A stretch of 64,000 nt of DNA, taken from Christiangramia salexigens (GTDB taxonomy: Bacteria > Bacteroidota > Bacteroidia > Flavobacteriales > Flavobacteriaceae). The DNA lies in the NCBI RefSeq assembly GCF_001889005.1, contig NZ_CP018153.1, forward strand, positions 2,834,001 through 2,898,000. The letters run 5' to 3'. Positions within the stretch are counted from its first letter, which is position 1; each line of letters begins with the position of its first letter. The notes under the pieces were generated by a model, which worked only from the letters and a program-made list of their open reading frames with translations, had not been told where the DNA came from and did no database searches. Position numbers and translations under genes: made by a program. Of the stretch, positions 15,020 through 25,451 are shown one piece after another.

Positions 15020-17011
15020 ATGGCTACAACCGAAAAAAGCATCCTGAATCGTATGTATTTCGTGGCTGGCTGTCTGTTCATTTTTGCCATTGCCGTTGGG
15101 GTGAAGTTGCTTAATATTCAGTTCGTTCATGGCGATTATTATAAAGAGCTTGCAGAGGATAGAACTTTTAAGAGCTTTAAAATTCCGGCAAACCGCGGTA
15201 ATCTTTATGATGTAAATGGAAACCTGCTGGCAACATCGGTGCCTAAATATGATATCAGGTTTGATGCGGTAACCGTTTCAGATAAAAATTTCGAAGCTAA
15301 TATTGGACCTCTGTCTGAGAGCCTTTCTAAAATGCTGGGACAACCTGCGTCATATTATTCGCAAAAGTTAAGAACAGCCAGAGCTAATAAGCAACGTTAT
15401 GTACTTATTGCCCGAAACCTGGGATACTCACAATATATGAAGATCAGGGAATTTCCAATGTTCAATCTTGGTGCTTATAAAGGTGGTATGATCACCGAGC
15501 AAAGCACGGTGAGAGAACATCCTTTGGGGAAAATGGGAGAGCGTACTGTTGGATATGAGCGTCGTGATGAGAACGGTTATTTTACCAGAGTTGGACTTGA
15601 AGGAGCATTTAGTAATTACCTGCGAGGAACAGATGGGCGCCGGTTAAAACAAAAGATCGCTAAAGGACAATGGAAACCTATTAGTGATAATAACGAAATG
15701 GAGCCTAAAGATGGATATGATGTAATATCCACTATAGACGTAAATATTCAGGATATAGCCCATCATTCATTGCTTCGTCAATTGGAGTATTTTGAAGCAG
15801 AGCATGGGACGGTAGTGGTTATGGAGACCAAAACCGGAGAGATCAAGGCGATGTCCAATTTAGGCAGAACCAAGGACGGGACTTATTTCGAAAAACGAAA
15901 TTATGCGGTATATGAATCTCATGAACCGGGTTCTACCTTCAAATTAATGGCTATGGTTGCAGCTTTAGAAGATAAAGTTGTAGATACAAGTCAGATTATA
16001 GATACAGAAAAAGGAGTCGTGAGATTTTATGGCAGGGCTGTTAGGGATTCCCGTCATGGCGGATATGGTAAGATCTCTGCTGCCCGCGCTTTCGAACTTT
16101 CTTCCAATACGGCATTTACAAAAATGATTACCGAAGGATATAAGAATGATCCTTCAAAATTTGTGGACAGGCTATATGATATGGGTCTTAACCAGAAGAT
16201 CGGTCTTGAAATTAAGGGTGAGGGATCCCCCCGAGTTCCTCACCCTCAAGACAAAAACTGGAATGGATTGAGCTTGCCATGGATGGCTTTTGGTTATGGA
16301 GTTTCTCTTACGCCACTGCAAACCCTAACATTTTATAATGCCATTGCGAATGATGGCGAAATGATCAAGCCAAGATTTATCAAGGCTGTAAAGGATAGAG
16401 ATAAATCTATTCTAACAATGGAAAAACAGGTGATGAACCCTTCTATATGTTCACCCGAAACTGCTAAGAAGGTTAGGGAGATGATGAAGAATACCGTTGA
16501 AAGGGGAACTGCCGAAAATATTTATACCGAAAATTTCTCAATGGCAGGTAAGACCGGAACCTGTCAAACCGAATACTGGATAGAGCCAGGAAGATATATC
16601 GCATCATTTGCCGGTTACTTCCCGGCAGAAGATCCTAAATATTCCTGTATCGTGGTTATACATAAGCCTAACAGAAGGAAAGGTTATTACGGGAATATTG
16701 TAGCTGCTCCGGTATTTAAAGATATCGCCAGAAAGATCTATACCGATACCCCGGTCATGGATGAGCTGGAATCACTTGAGGTTGAAGATCCTGAAGTGAA
16801 AGAAGATTTTGAGCAGTATTATGCAAAGATCAGCAATGAAAAACTGCTGATGCCGGACGTTACAGGGATGCCTGCAATGGATGCAGTCTCGCTTCTGGAA
16901 AACCTTGGCCTGGAAGTTAGAATCCATGGTGAAGGGATTGTAAAAAGACAATCTGTATCTGCCGGACAAAAAATAAAGAATAAACAATCTGTAAATCTGG
17001 AATTGAGTTGA
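15020..17011 (+). CDS. ftsI: Septal peptidoglycan transpeptidase FtsI (PBP3)
   Basis: 663 residues. An N-terminal membrane anchor (about 15-35), a pedestal domain with NRGNLYDVNG, then the penicillin-binding transpeptidase domain with S305-TFK (SxxK), S361-SN (SxN) and K511-TGT. A single PASTA-like domain ends the protein (LLMPDVTGMPAMDAVSLL to SVNLELS), a feature common in Bacteroidota FtsI but absent from E. coli. It crosslinks septal peptidoglycan with FtsW. The TGA stop overlaps the TTG start of murE. Confidence 0.96.
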   Translation: MATTEKSILNRMYFVAGCLFIFAIAVGVKLLNIQFVHGDYYKELAEDRTFKSFKIPANRGNLYDVNGNLLATSVPKYDIRFDAVTVSDKNFEANIGPLSESLSKMLGQPASYYSQKLRTARANKQRYVLIARNLGYSQYMKIREFPMFNLGAYKGGMITEQSTVREHPLGKMGERTVGYERRDENGYFTRVGLEGAFSNYLRGTDGRRLKQKIAKGQWKPISDNNEMEPKDGYDVISTIDVNIQDIAHHSLLRQLEYFEAEHGTVVVMETKTGEIKAMSNLGRTKDGTYFEKRNYAVYESHEPGSTFKLMAMVAALEDKVVDTSQIIDTEKGVVRFYGRAVRDSRHGGYGKISAARAFELSSNTAFTKMITEGYKNDPSKFVDRLYDMGLNQKIGLEIKGEGSPRVPHPQDKNWNGLSLPWMAFGYGVSLTPLQTLTFYNAIANDGEMIKPRFIKAVKDRDKSILTMEKQVMNPSICSPETAKKVREMMKNTVERGTAENIYTENFSMAGKTGTCQTEYWIEPGRYIASFAGYFPAEDPKYSCIVVIHKPNRRKGYYGNIVAAPVFKDIARKIYTDTPVMDELESLEVEDPEVKEDFEQYYAKISNEKLLMPDVTGMPAMDAVSLLENLGLEVRIHGEGIVKRQSVSAGQKIKNKQSVNLELS

Positions 17012-18474
17012 AAGTATTAAAGGACATACTTTATAAAGTTAACATGAAGGCGGTTGCCGGGGATACCGGTGTGACGGTGAATAATATTCATTTTGATTCG
17101 AGAAAAGTTCAGCTTAACGATGTATTTGTAGCCATTAGAGGAAGTCTTACTGATGGTCACGACTTTATAAAAAATGCTGAAAATCAGGGAGCACTTGCAA
17201 TTGTATGCGAGAAAATGCCTGAGCAAAAAATAAATGGTGTTACCTATATAGAGGTAAAAGATACCAAAAAGGCGTTAGCCTTTATTTCTGCAAACTATTA
17301 TGATAATCCTTCAGAAAAGCTGAAGCTGGTTGGAGTTACCGGGACAAACGGTAAAACCACTATTGCAACTTTATTATATGATCTGTTCAAAAAAGCAGGT
17401 TTCAAAGTTGGTTTGCTTTCTACTGTTAAGGTAATGGTGAATGATGAAGAACATCAAGCCATTAGAACCACGCCAGATTCTATCACTATCAATTCGTATT
17501 TGAACGAAATGAATAAAGCAGGTGTTGAATTCTGTTTTATGGAGGTTAGCTCTCACGGGATAGACCAGCACAGAACTACAGCTTTAAAATTTGAAGGTGG
17601 GATTTTCACCAATTTGTCGCATGATCATCTTGATTACCATAAGGACTTTGCTGAATACCGCGATGTTAAAAAACGCTTCTTCGATGAACTTCCTTCATCG
17701 GCTTTTGCCCTAGTGAATTCTGACGATAAGAATGGGATGGTAATGCTTCAGAATACAAAGGCAAATAAATATACCTATGCCTTAAAATCTTATGCCGACT
17801 ATAAGGCTCAGATCCTGGAGAATCAATTTACCGGTTTATTGCTTAAGATTGATGATCAGGAATTGTGGTCCCGACTTATAGGAAGCTTTAATGCATATAA
17901 TGTTTTGGCAATTTATGCGGCCGCAGATCTTTTAGGTTTAAAAACCATTGAAATACTTCAGATCATTAGTCAGTTAAATTCTGTTAGCGGAAGATTTCAG
18001 TATGTAGTTTCAGAAAAAAAGAAGATCACTGCAATTGTAGATTATGCTCATACTCCTGATGCTTTAAAAAATGTTCTGGAAACCATCAATAGCATAAGAA
18101 CGAAAAATGAGGAATTGATCACGGTAGTTGGATGTGGTGGCGACAGGGATACTACCAAGAGGCCTAAAATGGGACATATCGCATCTGCATTAAGCAGTAA
18201 GGTGATTTTTACAAGTGATAATCCAAGAACTGAGGATCCCGAAAAGATAATAGAAGATGTGGAAGCGGGTGTTCAACCTCAGAATTTTAAAAAGACAATG
18301 AGTGTGACCAACAGGAAGCAGGCTATAAAAACAGCCTGTCAAATGGCTAGCGAAAATGATATCATACTTATTGCAGGAAAAGGCCATGAAACTTACCAGG
18401 AAGTTAATGGGGAGCGGTTTGAATTTGATGATTTTAAAATAGTGAATGAATTTTTAAAACAACTGGATAAATAA
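17008..18474 (+). CDS. murE: UDP-MurNAc-tripeptide synthetase MurE
   Basis: 488 residues, TTG start overlapping the ftsI stop. Mur ligase ATP loop [11 protein letters not shown] (about 112-122), central domain signature [10 protein letters not shown]-terminal domain with GKGHETYQ. D404-NPR matches the motif that selects meso-diaminopimelate as the third residue, so the cell wall is predicted to be the DAP type usual in Gram-negatives. Cytosolic third amino-acid addition step. Confidence 0.96.
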   Translation: MKVLKDILYKVNMKAVAGDTGVTVNNIHFDSRKVQLNDVFVAIRGSLTDGHDFIKNAENQGALAIVCEKMPEQKINGVTYIEVKDTKKALAFISANYYDNPSEKLKLVGVTGTNGKTTIATLLYDLFKKAGFKVGLLSTVKVMVNDEEHQAIRTTPDSITINSYLNEMNKAGVEFCFMEVSSHGIDQHRTTALKFEGGIFTNLSHDHLDYHKDFAEYRDVKKRFFDELPSSAFALVNSDDKNGMVMLQNTKANKYTYALKSYADYKAQILENQFTGLLLKIDDQELWSRLIGSFNAYNVLAIYAAADLLGLKTIEILQIISQLNSVSGRFQYVVSEKKKITAIVDYAHTPDALKNVLETINSIRTKNEELITVVGCGGDRDTTKRPKMGHIASALSSKVIFTSDNPRTEDPEKIIEDVEAGVQPQNFKKTMSVTNRKQAIKTACQMASENDIILIAGKGHETYQEVNGERFEFDDFKIVNEFLKQLDK

Positions 18475-19706
18475 TGCTGTATTACTTATTTCAATTTTTA
18501 GAGGAAGAGTATCAGTTGCCTGGAGCGCAGTTGTTTGAATATCTATCGTTCAGGTCTGCGATGGCGATCATCTTGTCTATTGCGATCTCCACTATTTATG
18601 GTAAAAGGATCATCAATTATTTACGCGCCAAACAAATTGGAGAAAGCGTTCGTAATCTTGGATTGAAAGGGCAAACCGAAAAGGCTGGTACACCAACGAT
18701 GGGTGGAGTGATTATAATTATTTCCACACTTATTCCGGTGCTGTTACTTGCTAAACTGGAAAACATTTATGTGATATTATTGGTTGTTACCACCTTGTGG
18801 ATGGGTGCAATCGGGTTTATAGATGATTATATAAAAATTTTTAAAAAGGATAAGGAAGGTCTTAAGGGTAAATTTAAGATCATAGGTCAGTTAGGTTTGG
18901 GGTTAATTGTGGGTGCCACGATGTACTTTCATCCTCAGATTACTACCAAAGAAGTGATTACAGAAACTAATCCAACAGAAAATGTAATTGCAAGAGCAGA
19001 GGTAGTGGACATGGGGCCGGAAGAGAAGAATACCACTACGACTATTCCTTTTGTAAAGAATAATGAATTTGATTACTCACAGCTAATTAGCTGGATCAAT
19101 CCATCCCTGGCGAATTATGCTTGGCTGATTTTTATCCCAATCGTAATCTTTATAGTAGCTGCAGTTTCAAATGGGGCTAATCTTACGGATGGTATAGACG
19201 GTCTTGCTGCCGGATCCTCGGCTATTATTGTTCTAACACTTGGCTTATTTGCGTGGGTGTCGGGTAACATCATCTTTTCAGATTATCTGAATATCATGTA
19301 TATCCCACGTTCTGGTGAAATGACAATTTTTATAACCGCCTTTGCGGGTGCGCTCGTTGGATTTCTGTGGTATAATACATTCCCAGCTCAGGTTTTTATG
19401 GGAGACACAGGAAGTCTAACCATTGGTGGTATCATCGCAGTATTGGCTATCGCCACCAGAAAAGAATTATTGATCCCGCTATTATGCGGAATCTTTCTGA
19501 TAGAAAATCTTTCGGTAGTAATGCAGGTTTCCTGGTTCAAGTATACCAAGAAGAAATATGGGGAGGGAAGAAGAATTTTCCTGATGTCTCCATTGCATCA
19601 TCACTATCAGAAAAAAGGAAAACACGAGAGTAAGATCGTGGTGAGATTCTGGATTATCGGGATCTTCCTTGCGATTTTGACAATAGTGACTTTAAAAGTT
19701 AGATAA
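18474..19706 (+). CDS. mraY: Phospho-MurNAc-pentapeptide transferase MraY
   Basis: 410-residue polytopic enzyme that makes lipid I from UDP-MurNAc-pentapeptide and undecaprenyl phosphate. Signature stretches: [20 protein letters not shown] (acidic pair), [12 protein letters not shown] and [12 protein letters not shown]; the HHHYQKKG near the end is the conserved His cluster. It is about 50 residues longer than the E. coli enzyme, the excess being a charged insertion after about residue 160 (starting [13 protein letters not shown]) that likely faces the periplasm. Start shares one base with the murE stop. Confidence 0.96.
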   Translation: MLYYLFQFLEEEYQLPGAQLFEYLSFRSAMAIILSIAISTIYGKRIINYLRAKQIGESVRNLGLKGQTEKAGTPTMGGVIIIISTLIPVLLLAKLENIYVILLVVTTLWMGAIGFIDDYIKIFKKDKEGLKGKFKIIGQLGLGLIVGATMYFHPQITTKEVITETNPTENVIARAEVVDMGPEEKNTTTTIPFVKNNEFDYSQLISWINPSLANYAWLIFIPIVIFIVAAVSNGANLTDGIDGLAAGSSAIIVLTLGLFAWVSGNIIFSDYLNIMYIPRSGEMTIFITAFAGALVGFLWYNTFPAQVFMGDTGSLTIGGIIAVLAIATRKELLIPLLCGIFLIENLSVVMQVSWFKYTKKKYGEGRRIFLMSPLHHHYQKKGKHESKIVVRFWIIGIFLAILTIVTLKVR

Positions 19707-19715
19707 GAATAAGCT

Positions 19716-21056
19716 GTGGGAAGTAAGAAAATTGCAATCCTTGGAGGAGGCGAAAGTGGAATTGGAACAGCGATTCTGGCAAAGAAGAAGGGGTATACTG
19801 TATTTCTATCTGATAAAGGAAAGATCAAGGAAAAGTATAGAGAAGTTCTTAGGAATATTAAGGTTGAATGGGAGGATGAGCGGCATACCGAAGCCAAGAT
19901 TTTTGATGCAGAGATTGTGATGAAAAGTCCTGGTATCCCAGATTCGGCACCTATGATCAAAAGGCTTAGGGAGGAAGGAATTCAGGTGGTTTCAGAAATA
20001 GAATTTGCTTCCTGGTTTTCTGAAGTTCCGGTTGTAGGTATCACCGGAAGTAATGGTAAGACCACCGTTACCAATTTAGTTCAGCATTTATTGAAAAAAG
20101 GCGGAATTAAATCTGGAATGGGTGGAAATATTGGAAACAGCTACGCTAAAATGGTGGCAGATGATGAGCCTGATTGGTTTGTGCTTGAATTGAGCAGTTT
20201 TCAATTGGACGGGATAGAAAGCTTTAGGCCGCATATTGGAATTTTGACCAATATTACGCCAGACCATTTAGACCGATATGATTATAAACTTGAAAATTAT
20301 ATAGACTCAAAGTTCAGAATAACTAAAAATCAAACCGAAGGAGATTATTTCATCTACGATGCAGATGATAAGAATATAACAGACTGGCTTGATAAGCACA
20401 GTATAAGATCTCAAAAATTACCGTTTTCACTTGAACGAAAATTTGAAAATGGCGCATATATAGAAAACGAACAAATTGTTGTAAAAATAAATAACACTCA
20501 ATTTACTATGCCAACATCAGAACTTGCCCTTCAGGGCAAACATAATGCTAAAAATGCTATGGCTGCTGCGACAGTAGCCCAATTATTAAGAATAAGAAAG
20601 CAAACTATTCGTGAGAGTATGGCCGATTTTGATGGAGTAGAACACCGTCTTGAGAAAGTTCTAAAGATCAATAATGTGCTTTATATCAACGATTCCAAAG
20701 CGACCAATGTAAATGCTACATTTTACGCGCTAGAAAGTATGGAATCTGAGACGGTTTGGATCATTGGAGGTGTAGATAAAGGGAATATATATGATGATCT
20801 GCTTCCATTGGTAAATGAAAAGGTGAAGGCTATTATTTGCCTTGGGGTGGATAACGATAAGATCAAAAGATCTTTTGGGAATATAGTGGAAACCATGTTG
20901 GAAACCACTTCTATGGATGAAGCCGTGAAAATGGCTTACAGACTGGCAGATAAAGGTGATAATGTTTTGTTGTCTCCTGCATGTGCAAGTTTTGACCTGT
21001 TCGAAAATTATGAGGACAGAGGAAGACAATTCAAAGATGCAGTAAGAAATCTGTAA
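19716..21056 (+). CDS. murD: UDP-MurNAc-L-alanine:D-glutamate ligase MurD
   Basis: 446 residues, GTG start. N-terminal dinucleotide-like fold GGGESGIGTAILAKKKG, Mur ligase loop GITGSNGKTTVTNL, LSSFQLDGI, NDSKATNVNAT and a C-terminal LSPACASFDLFENYEDRG. Adds D-Glu to UDP-MurNAc-L-Ala in the cytosol. Ten bases separate it from mraY. Confidence 0.96.
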   Translation: MGSKKIAILGGGESGIGTAILAKKKGYTVFLSDKGKIKEKYREVLRNIKVEWEDERHTEAKIFDAEIVMKSPGIPDSAPMIKRLREEGIQVVSEIEFASWFSEVPVVGITGSNGKTTVTNLVQHLLKKGGIKSGMGGNIGNSYAKMVADDEPDWFVLELSSFQLDGIESFRPHIGILTNITPDHLDRYDYKLENYIDSKFRITKNQTEGDYFIYDADDKNITDWLDKHSIRSQKLPFSLERKFENGAYIENEQIVVKINNTQFTMPTSELALQGKHNAKNAMAAATVAQLLRIRKQTIRESMADFDGVEHRLEKVLKINNVLYINDSKATNVNATFYALESMESETVWIIGGVDKGNIYDDLLPLVNEKVKAIICLGVDNDKIKRSFGNIVETMLETTSMDEAVKMAYRLADKGDNVLLSPACASFDLFENYEDRGRQFKDAVRNL

Positions 21057-21071
21057 AATCTTAAAACCGGA

Positions 21072-22280
21072 ATGAGTAATATTTTTTCAAATCTAAAGGG
21101 AGACAAGGTGATCTGGGCAGTAGCCGGCTTGTTGGCAATATTTTCTTTTTTGCCGGTATACAGCGCCAGTAGTAATCTTGCTTATCTTCATGGAGATGGA
21201 AGTACTTCAGGATATCTGGTTGTACACTTTTTCCATTTACTTTTAGGTTTTTGCTTGCTCTTTGCGGTTCATAAAGTACCATATCGATACTTCCGTGGAA
21301 TATCGATCCTGTTCCTGCCTGTGGTTATTGTTTTGCTGATTTTTACCATAGCTCAGGGGACTACTATAGACGGTGCATATGCCAGCCGGTGGATTAGAAT
21401 TCCGGTCTTAAATGTGTCTTTTCAGTCTTCAACATTAGCATCGGTAGTGCTAATGGTTTATGTAGCCAGATATTTATCTAAAATAACCGAAAAAACAGTC
21501 AATTTTAAGGAGACAATTCTTCCTCTTTGGTTGCCTGTTTTCGCTGTATTAATCTTAATTTTGCCGGCCAATTTCTCTACAACAGCCATCGTTTTTGCTA
21601 TGACGCTGGTACTGATGTTCTTAGGTGGATATCCCTTGAAATACCTTGGTGCCATAGTAGGTGTGGGCATTGTTGTGCTTAGCATTTTCGTGCTTACCGC
21701 AAAGGCATTCCCGGGTCTCTTACCCAACAGGGTGGATACCTGGAGTAGCAGGATAGAAACGTTTTTTGATGATGAAGAAGGAGCAGAACAGTATCAGGTG
21801 GAAAAAGCCAAGATCGCGATAGCCCAGGGAGGTATTACCGGAACCGGAATTGGTAAAAGTGTACAACGAAATTTTCTGCCACAATCCTCTTCAGATTTTA
21901 TCTATGCGATCATAGTTGAAGAAATGGGATTAATTGGAGCTTTCGGCGTTATGCTGGCTTATTTACTTCTGTTATTCAGGATCGTGATAGTTGCAACCAA
22001 AGCGAATTCGGTCTTTGGAAAACTGGTGGTGATGGGAGTTGGTTTGCCGGTTGTCTTCCAAGCATTGATCAATATGGGTGTGGCTGTAGAATTATTTCCG
22101 GTTACCGGGCAAACTCTGCCACTTGTTAGCAGTGGAGGTACTTCTATATGGATGACCTGTATTGCACTAGGAATAATTTTAAGCGTTAGCGCTGAAAGAG
22201 AAGAAATAAAGGAAACTGAAAATAAGCATTTGGAAAATGAAGAGGAAAATCCTCTTGATATTTTAAGTGAAGCGATATGA
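21072..22280 (+). CDS. ftsW: Septal peptidoglycan polymerase FtsW (SEDS family)
   Basis: 402 residues with about ten hydrophobic segments. SEDS hallmarks: YASRWIRIP after the second segment pair, a large periplasmic loop containing [23 protein letters not shown] stretch ([13 protein letters not shown]), and [12 protein letters not shown] at the end. The C-terminal 30 residues are acidic and cytosolic. Glycosyltransferase partner of FtsI. The stop overlaps the murG start (ATGA). Confidence 0.95.
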   Translation: MSNIFSNLKGDKVIWAVAGLLAIFSFLPVYSASSNLAYLHGDGSTSGYLVVHFFHLLLGFCLLFAVHKVPYRYFRGISILFLPVVIVLLIFTIAQGTTIDGAYASRWIRIPVLNVSFQSSTLASVVLMVYVARYLSKITEKTVNFKETILPLWLPVFAVLILILPANFSTTAIVFAMTLVLMFLGGYPLKYLGAIVGVGIVVLSIFVLTAKAFPGLLPNRVDTWSSRIETFFDDEEGAEQYQVEKAKIAIAQGGITGTGIGKSVQRNFLPQSSSDFIYAIIVEEMGLIGAFGVMLAYLLLLFRIVIVATKANSVFGKLVVMGVGLPVVFQALINMGVAVELFPVTGQTLPLVSSGGTSIWMTCIALGIILSVSAEREEIKETENKHLENEEENPLDILSEAI

Positions 22281-23380
22281 AAAAGGGTCTAAGGGTCATA
22301 TTATCAGGAGGCGGCACCGGGGGGCATATTTATCCCGCGATTGCCATTGCAGATGAAATAAAAAGGAGAAATCCTGATGCTGAGATATTATTTGTTGGCG
22401 CCCGGGACCGAATGGAAATGGAAAAAGTGCCTCAAGCTGGTTATGAGATCAAGGGATTGTGGATTAGTGGTCTGCAGCGAAAGTTGAGTCTTAAGAATCT
22501 GGCTTTCCCTTTCAAATTATTGAGCAGTCTTTCCAATTCACGAAAAATAATTAACTCTTTTAAACCAGATATCGTAATTGGTACTGGTGGATTTGCAAGT
22601 GGGCCTTTGCTAAGAGTGGCAATTTCTAAAGGAATCCCAACTTTAATACAGGAACAGAATTCGCTGCCCGGTATTACAAATAAGATCCTTGCCAAGTATG
22701 CAAATACTATCTGTGCTGCCTACGAAAAAGTAAAGGAAGTGTTTCCGGCCGAAAGAACGATCATTACAGGAAATCCGGTAAGACAGGATCTTTTAAAGGT
22801 AAATGAATTGAGAGAAGAGGCTCGGGAATATTTTGGGCTGTCTGCAAACAAAAAAACAGTTCTGGTACTTGGAGGAAGTTTGGGGGCCAGAAGGATAAAT
22901 AAGCTTATTGAAACCTATCTGAGTAAATTCGGTGAAGAGAATGTACAATTGATCTGGCAGATCGGTAAGCTGTATTATTCAGAATACAAGAAGTATGAAT
23001 CTGATAATGTTAGGACCCGTGAGTTTTTGAATCGCATGGATCTCGCATATGCGGCGGCAGATGTAATTATCTCGAGAGCCGGTGCCGGAAGTGTTTCAGA
23101 ATTATGCATAGTTGGGAAACCGGTACTCTTTATTCCATCTCCGAATGTAGCTGAAAATCATCAGGCAAAAAATGCAATGGCGGTTACAAGTAAAGATGCG
23201 GCCCTAATGATTACAGAAGATGAGCTCGCAGAGCGTTTTGATCCTTGTTTCTTTCAATTTCTGAAAGATGAAAAACGATTGAATACGTTCTCCAGAAATA
23301 TAAAAAAACTGGCGTTGCCTAACGCGACATCAGATATTGTTGATGAAGTTGAAAAACTAATTGAAAAGCAAAAAAAGTAA
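22277..23380 (+). CDS. murG: UDP-GlcNAc:lipid I N-acetylglucosaminyltransferase MurG
   Basis: 367 residues. N-terminal [17 protein letters not shown] is the lipid-side signature; GTGGFASGP and [14 protein letters not shown] follow. The C-terminal domain carries [12 protein letters not shown], and [11 protein letters not shown] with the UDP-GlcNAc site before [14 protein letters not shown]. Converts lipid I to lipid II on the inner face of the membrane. Translationally coupled to ftsW and followed without a gap by murC. Confidence 0.97.
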   Translation: MKKGLRVILSGGGTGGHIYPAIAIADEIKRRNPDAEILFVGARDRMEMEKVPQAGYEIKGLWISGLQRKLSLKNLAFPFKLLSSLSNSRKIINSFKPDIVIGTGGFASGPLLRVAISKGIPTLIQEQNSLPGITNKILAKYANTICAAYEKVKEVFPAERTIITGNPVRQDLLKVNELREEAREYFGLSANKKTVLVLGGSLGARRINKLIETYLSKFGEENVQLIWQIGKLYYSEYKKYESDNVRTREFLNRMDLAYAAADVIISRAGAGSVSELCIVGKPVLFIPSPNVAENHQAKNAMAVTSKDAALMITEDELAERFDPCFFQFLKDEKRLNTFSRNIKKLALPNATSDIVDEVEKLIEKQKK

Positions 23381-24742
23381 GTGAAAGACCTTAACCACAT
23401 ACAAAACTTTTATTTCATCGGTATAGGTGGAATAGGGATGAGTGCCATTGCCAGGTATTTAAAGGCAAACGGTAAGTATGTGGCGGGTTATGACAGAACC
23501 TCGTCAGAATTAACCAGAAAACTGGAAGAGGAGGGTATTGAAGTTTGCTATGAAGATCAATTGGAATTGGTGCCTAAAGCGATTACGGAAGAACCAGAAA
23601 ACTCTGTGATCGTTTATACTCCTGCGATCCCTAAGGATCATAAACAGTTTAATAAACTTAAAGATCAGGGCTTTGAGCTCATAAAGAGAGCTCAGTTACT
23701 TGGTGTGATAAGTCAGAATAAATTCACCTTGGCAGTTGCAGGAACGCATGGAAAGACTACTACTACTGCAATTCTGGGGCACCTTCTTAAAGAAACAGGT
23801 GCAGAGGTTACTGCATTTTTAGGAGGTATTAGTGAGGATATTCAGTCCAATCTTATCTTAAAAGGAAATAAGGTGATCGTTGTTGAGGCCGATGAATTCG
23901 ACCGTTCATTTTTAAATTTGTCACCCAACTTTGCTGCGGTAACCTCTATGGATGCCGATCATCTGGATATTTACGGTGATAAATCTGAGCTTGAGAAATC
24001 ATTCAGGGAATTCGCTGCGAAAATTCCTAAGGATGGTAAGCTATTTGTGAAAAATGGTTTGCCGCTGGAAGGTATAAAGATCGGTGTTGAAGATGATAGT
24101 GACTATTCGGCGCTAGATGTTAGAATAGAGAACGGTCATTATGTTTTTGATCTTAAAACACCTACTAAGAATATAAAAGAATTAAAATTTAATCTGCCCG
24201 GGAAACATAATTTGCTGAATGCGGTAACAGCTCTGGCAATGGCAATCGAATACGGTTCCCCAACCGACGATGATCTTGCCAGAGCTCTATTCAGTTTTAA
24301 AGGCGTTAAACGCAGGTTTAGTTATAAAATCAAAAGGGATGATCTTGTGCTAATTGACGATTATGCACATCATCCAACCGAAATTTCTGCGGTTCACCAG
24401 GCCGTTCGTGAAATGTACCCCAACAAAAAAGTAATTGCGGTTTTTCAGCCTCACTTGTTTAGCCGTACCCGCGATTTTGCAGAAGATTTTGCCTCCAGCC
24501 TTTCCGGTTTCGATGAGGTATTAATAATGGATATTTATCCTGCCAGAGAATTGCCTATAAAGGGAATTTCTTCAGCATGGTTGCTGGAAAAAATTTCAAA
24601 CTCTAATAAAGAACTAGTTTCTAAAGATGAGATACTTGGAAAATTGAAGTCAACAGATTCTGAAGTTATTGTAATGATGGGTGCTGGAGACATAGGAGAA
24701 GAGGTAGAAAAAGTGAAAAAAGCATTGTTGAATGAAGCTTAA
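23381..24742 (+). CDS. murC: UDP-MurNAc:L-alanine ligase MurC
   Basis: 453 residues, GTG start immediately after the murG stop. Motifs: FIGIGGIGMSAIARYL, ATP loop AGTHGKTTTTAIL, EADEFDRSF, DDYAHHPTEI and FQPHLFSRT. First ligase of the UDP-MurNAc peptide chain. Its last 11 bases overlap the annotated start of ftsQ. Confidence 0.97.
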   Translation: MKDLNHIQNFYFIGIGGIGMSAIARYLKANGKYVAGYDRTSSELTRKLEEEGIEVCYEDQLELVPKAITEEPENSVIVYTPAIPKDHKQFNKLKDQGFELIKRAQLLGVISQNKFTLAVAGTHGKTTTTAILGHLLKETGAEVTAFLGGISEDIQSNLILKGNKVIVVEADEFDRSFLNLSPNFAAVTSMDADHLDIYGDKSELEKSFREFAAKIPKDGKLFVKNGLPLEGIKIGVEDDSDYSALDVRIENGHYVFDLKTPTKNIKELKFNLPGKHNLLNAVTALAMAIEYGSPTDDDLARALFSFKGVKRRFSYKIKRDDLVLIDDYAHHPTEISAVHQAVREMYPNKKVIAVFQPHLFSRTRDFAEDFASSLSGFDEVLIMDIYPARELPIKGISSAWLLEKISNSNKELVSKDEILGKLKSTDSEVIVMMGAGDIGEEVEKVKKALLNEA

Positions 24743-25448
24743 TATGAACTACATAAAGGCCTTGATTTTAGTGCTTGTGGTAAGCTTTTTATACGGTTTT
24801 GCTGCAGAACGGCATAAGAGTCGGGGAATCAGCGATATAAAGGTTCGTTTTACGGAAAACGAAAATCTCTATGTTACTGAGCAAGTGGTTAATAAATTGT
24901 TAATACAAAATAATGGAGCCGACTCAGGTATAGATAAAGAAACTTTAGATTTGAATAAGGTAGAGTCCCTTTTAAATAGCCATGAGATGATCGAAAACGC
25001 TGAAGTTTATTTAACCCTGGACGGGAAACTTGAAGCTGAAGTAAGTCAGAGAAAACCTATTGGCAGAATAGTTGGAAACTCTTCCTTTTATTTGGATAGA
25101 AATGGGAAAGTGATGCCGCTTTCTGAATTCTATACGGCAAGGGTGCCATTGATGTTTGGCTTTAATGAAAGCAATGTATCAAAGGTTTATCCTATCCTTC
25201 AGCATATTAAAAATGATGAATTTTTAACGAGGCATATTACCGGGTTGAAAAGGCTGAAGGGCGACAAGTACAAGATCGAATTAAGAGAATTGGATTTCGA
25301 TCTATTTTTTGGAGATTCAGGCAATGTAGCTTTGAAGTTCAACAACTTTAAAGCTTTCTATAAAAAAGCACTAAAGGAAAATAAATTAGATACCTACAAA
25401 AAAGTGAATTTACAATTTGGTGATCAGGTTGTATGCACTAAAAAATAG
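24732..25448 (+). CDS. ftsQ: Cell division protein FtsQ
   Basis: 238 residues. One N-terminal membrane segment (YIKALILVLVVSFLYGFAA), then a POTRA-like part (DIKVRFTENENLYVTEQVV) and a beta domain (FYLDRNGKVMPLSEFYTARVPLM). Two starts are possible: ATG 24732 inside the murC end, or ATG 24744 just after the murC stop, which removes four residues and is equally plausible. Periplasmic scaffold of the FtsQLB complex. Confidence 0.92.
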   Translation: MKLNMNYIKALILVLVVSFLYGFAAERHKSRGISDIKVRFTENENLYVTEQVVNKLLIQNNGADSGIDKETLDLNKVESLLNSHEMIENAEVYLTLDGKLEAEVSQRKPIGRIVGNSSFYLDRNGKVMPLSEFYTARVPLMFGFNESNVSKVYPILQHIKNDEFLTRHITGLKRLKGDKYKIELRELDFDLFFGDSGNVALKFNNFKAFYKKALKENKLDTYKKVNLQFGDQVVCTKK

Positions 25449-25451
25449 TTT

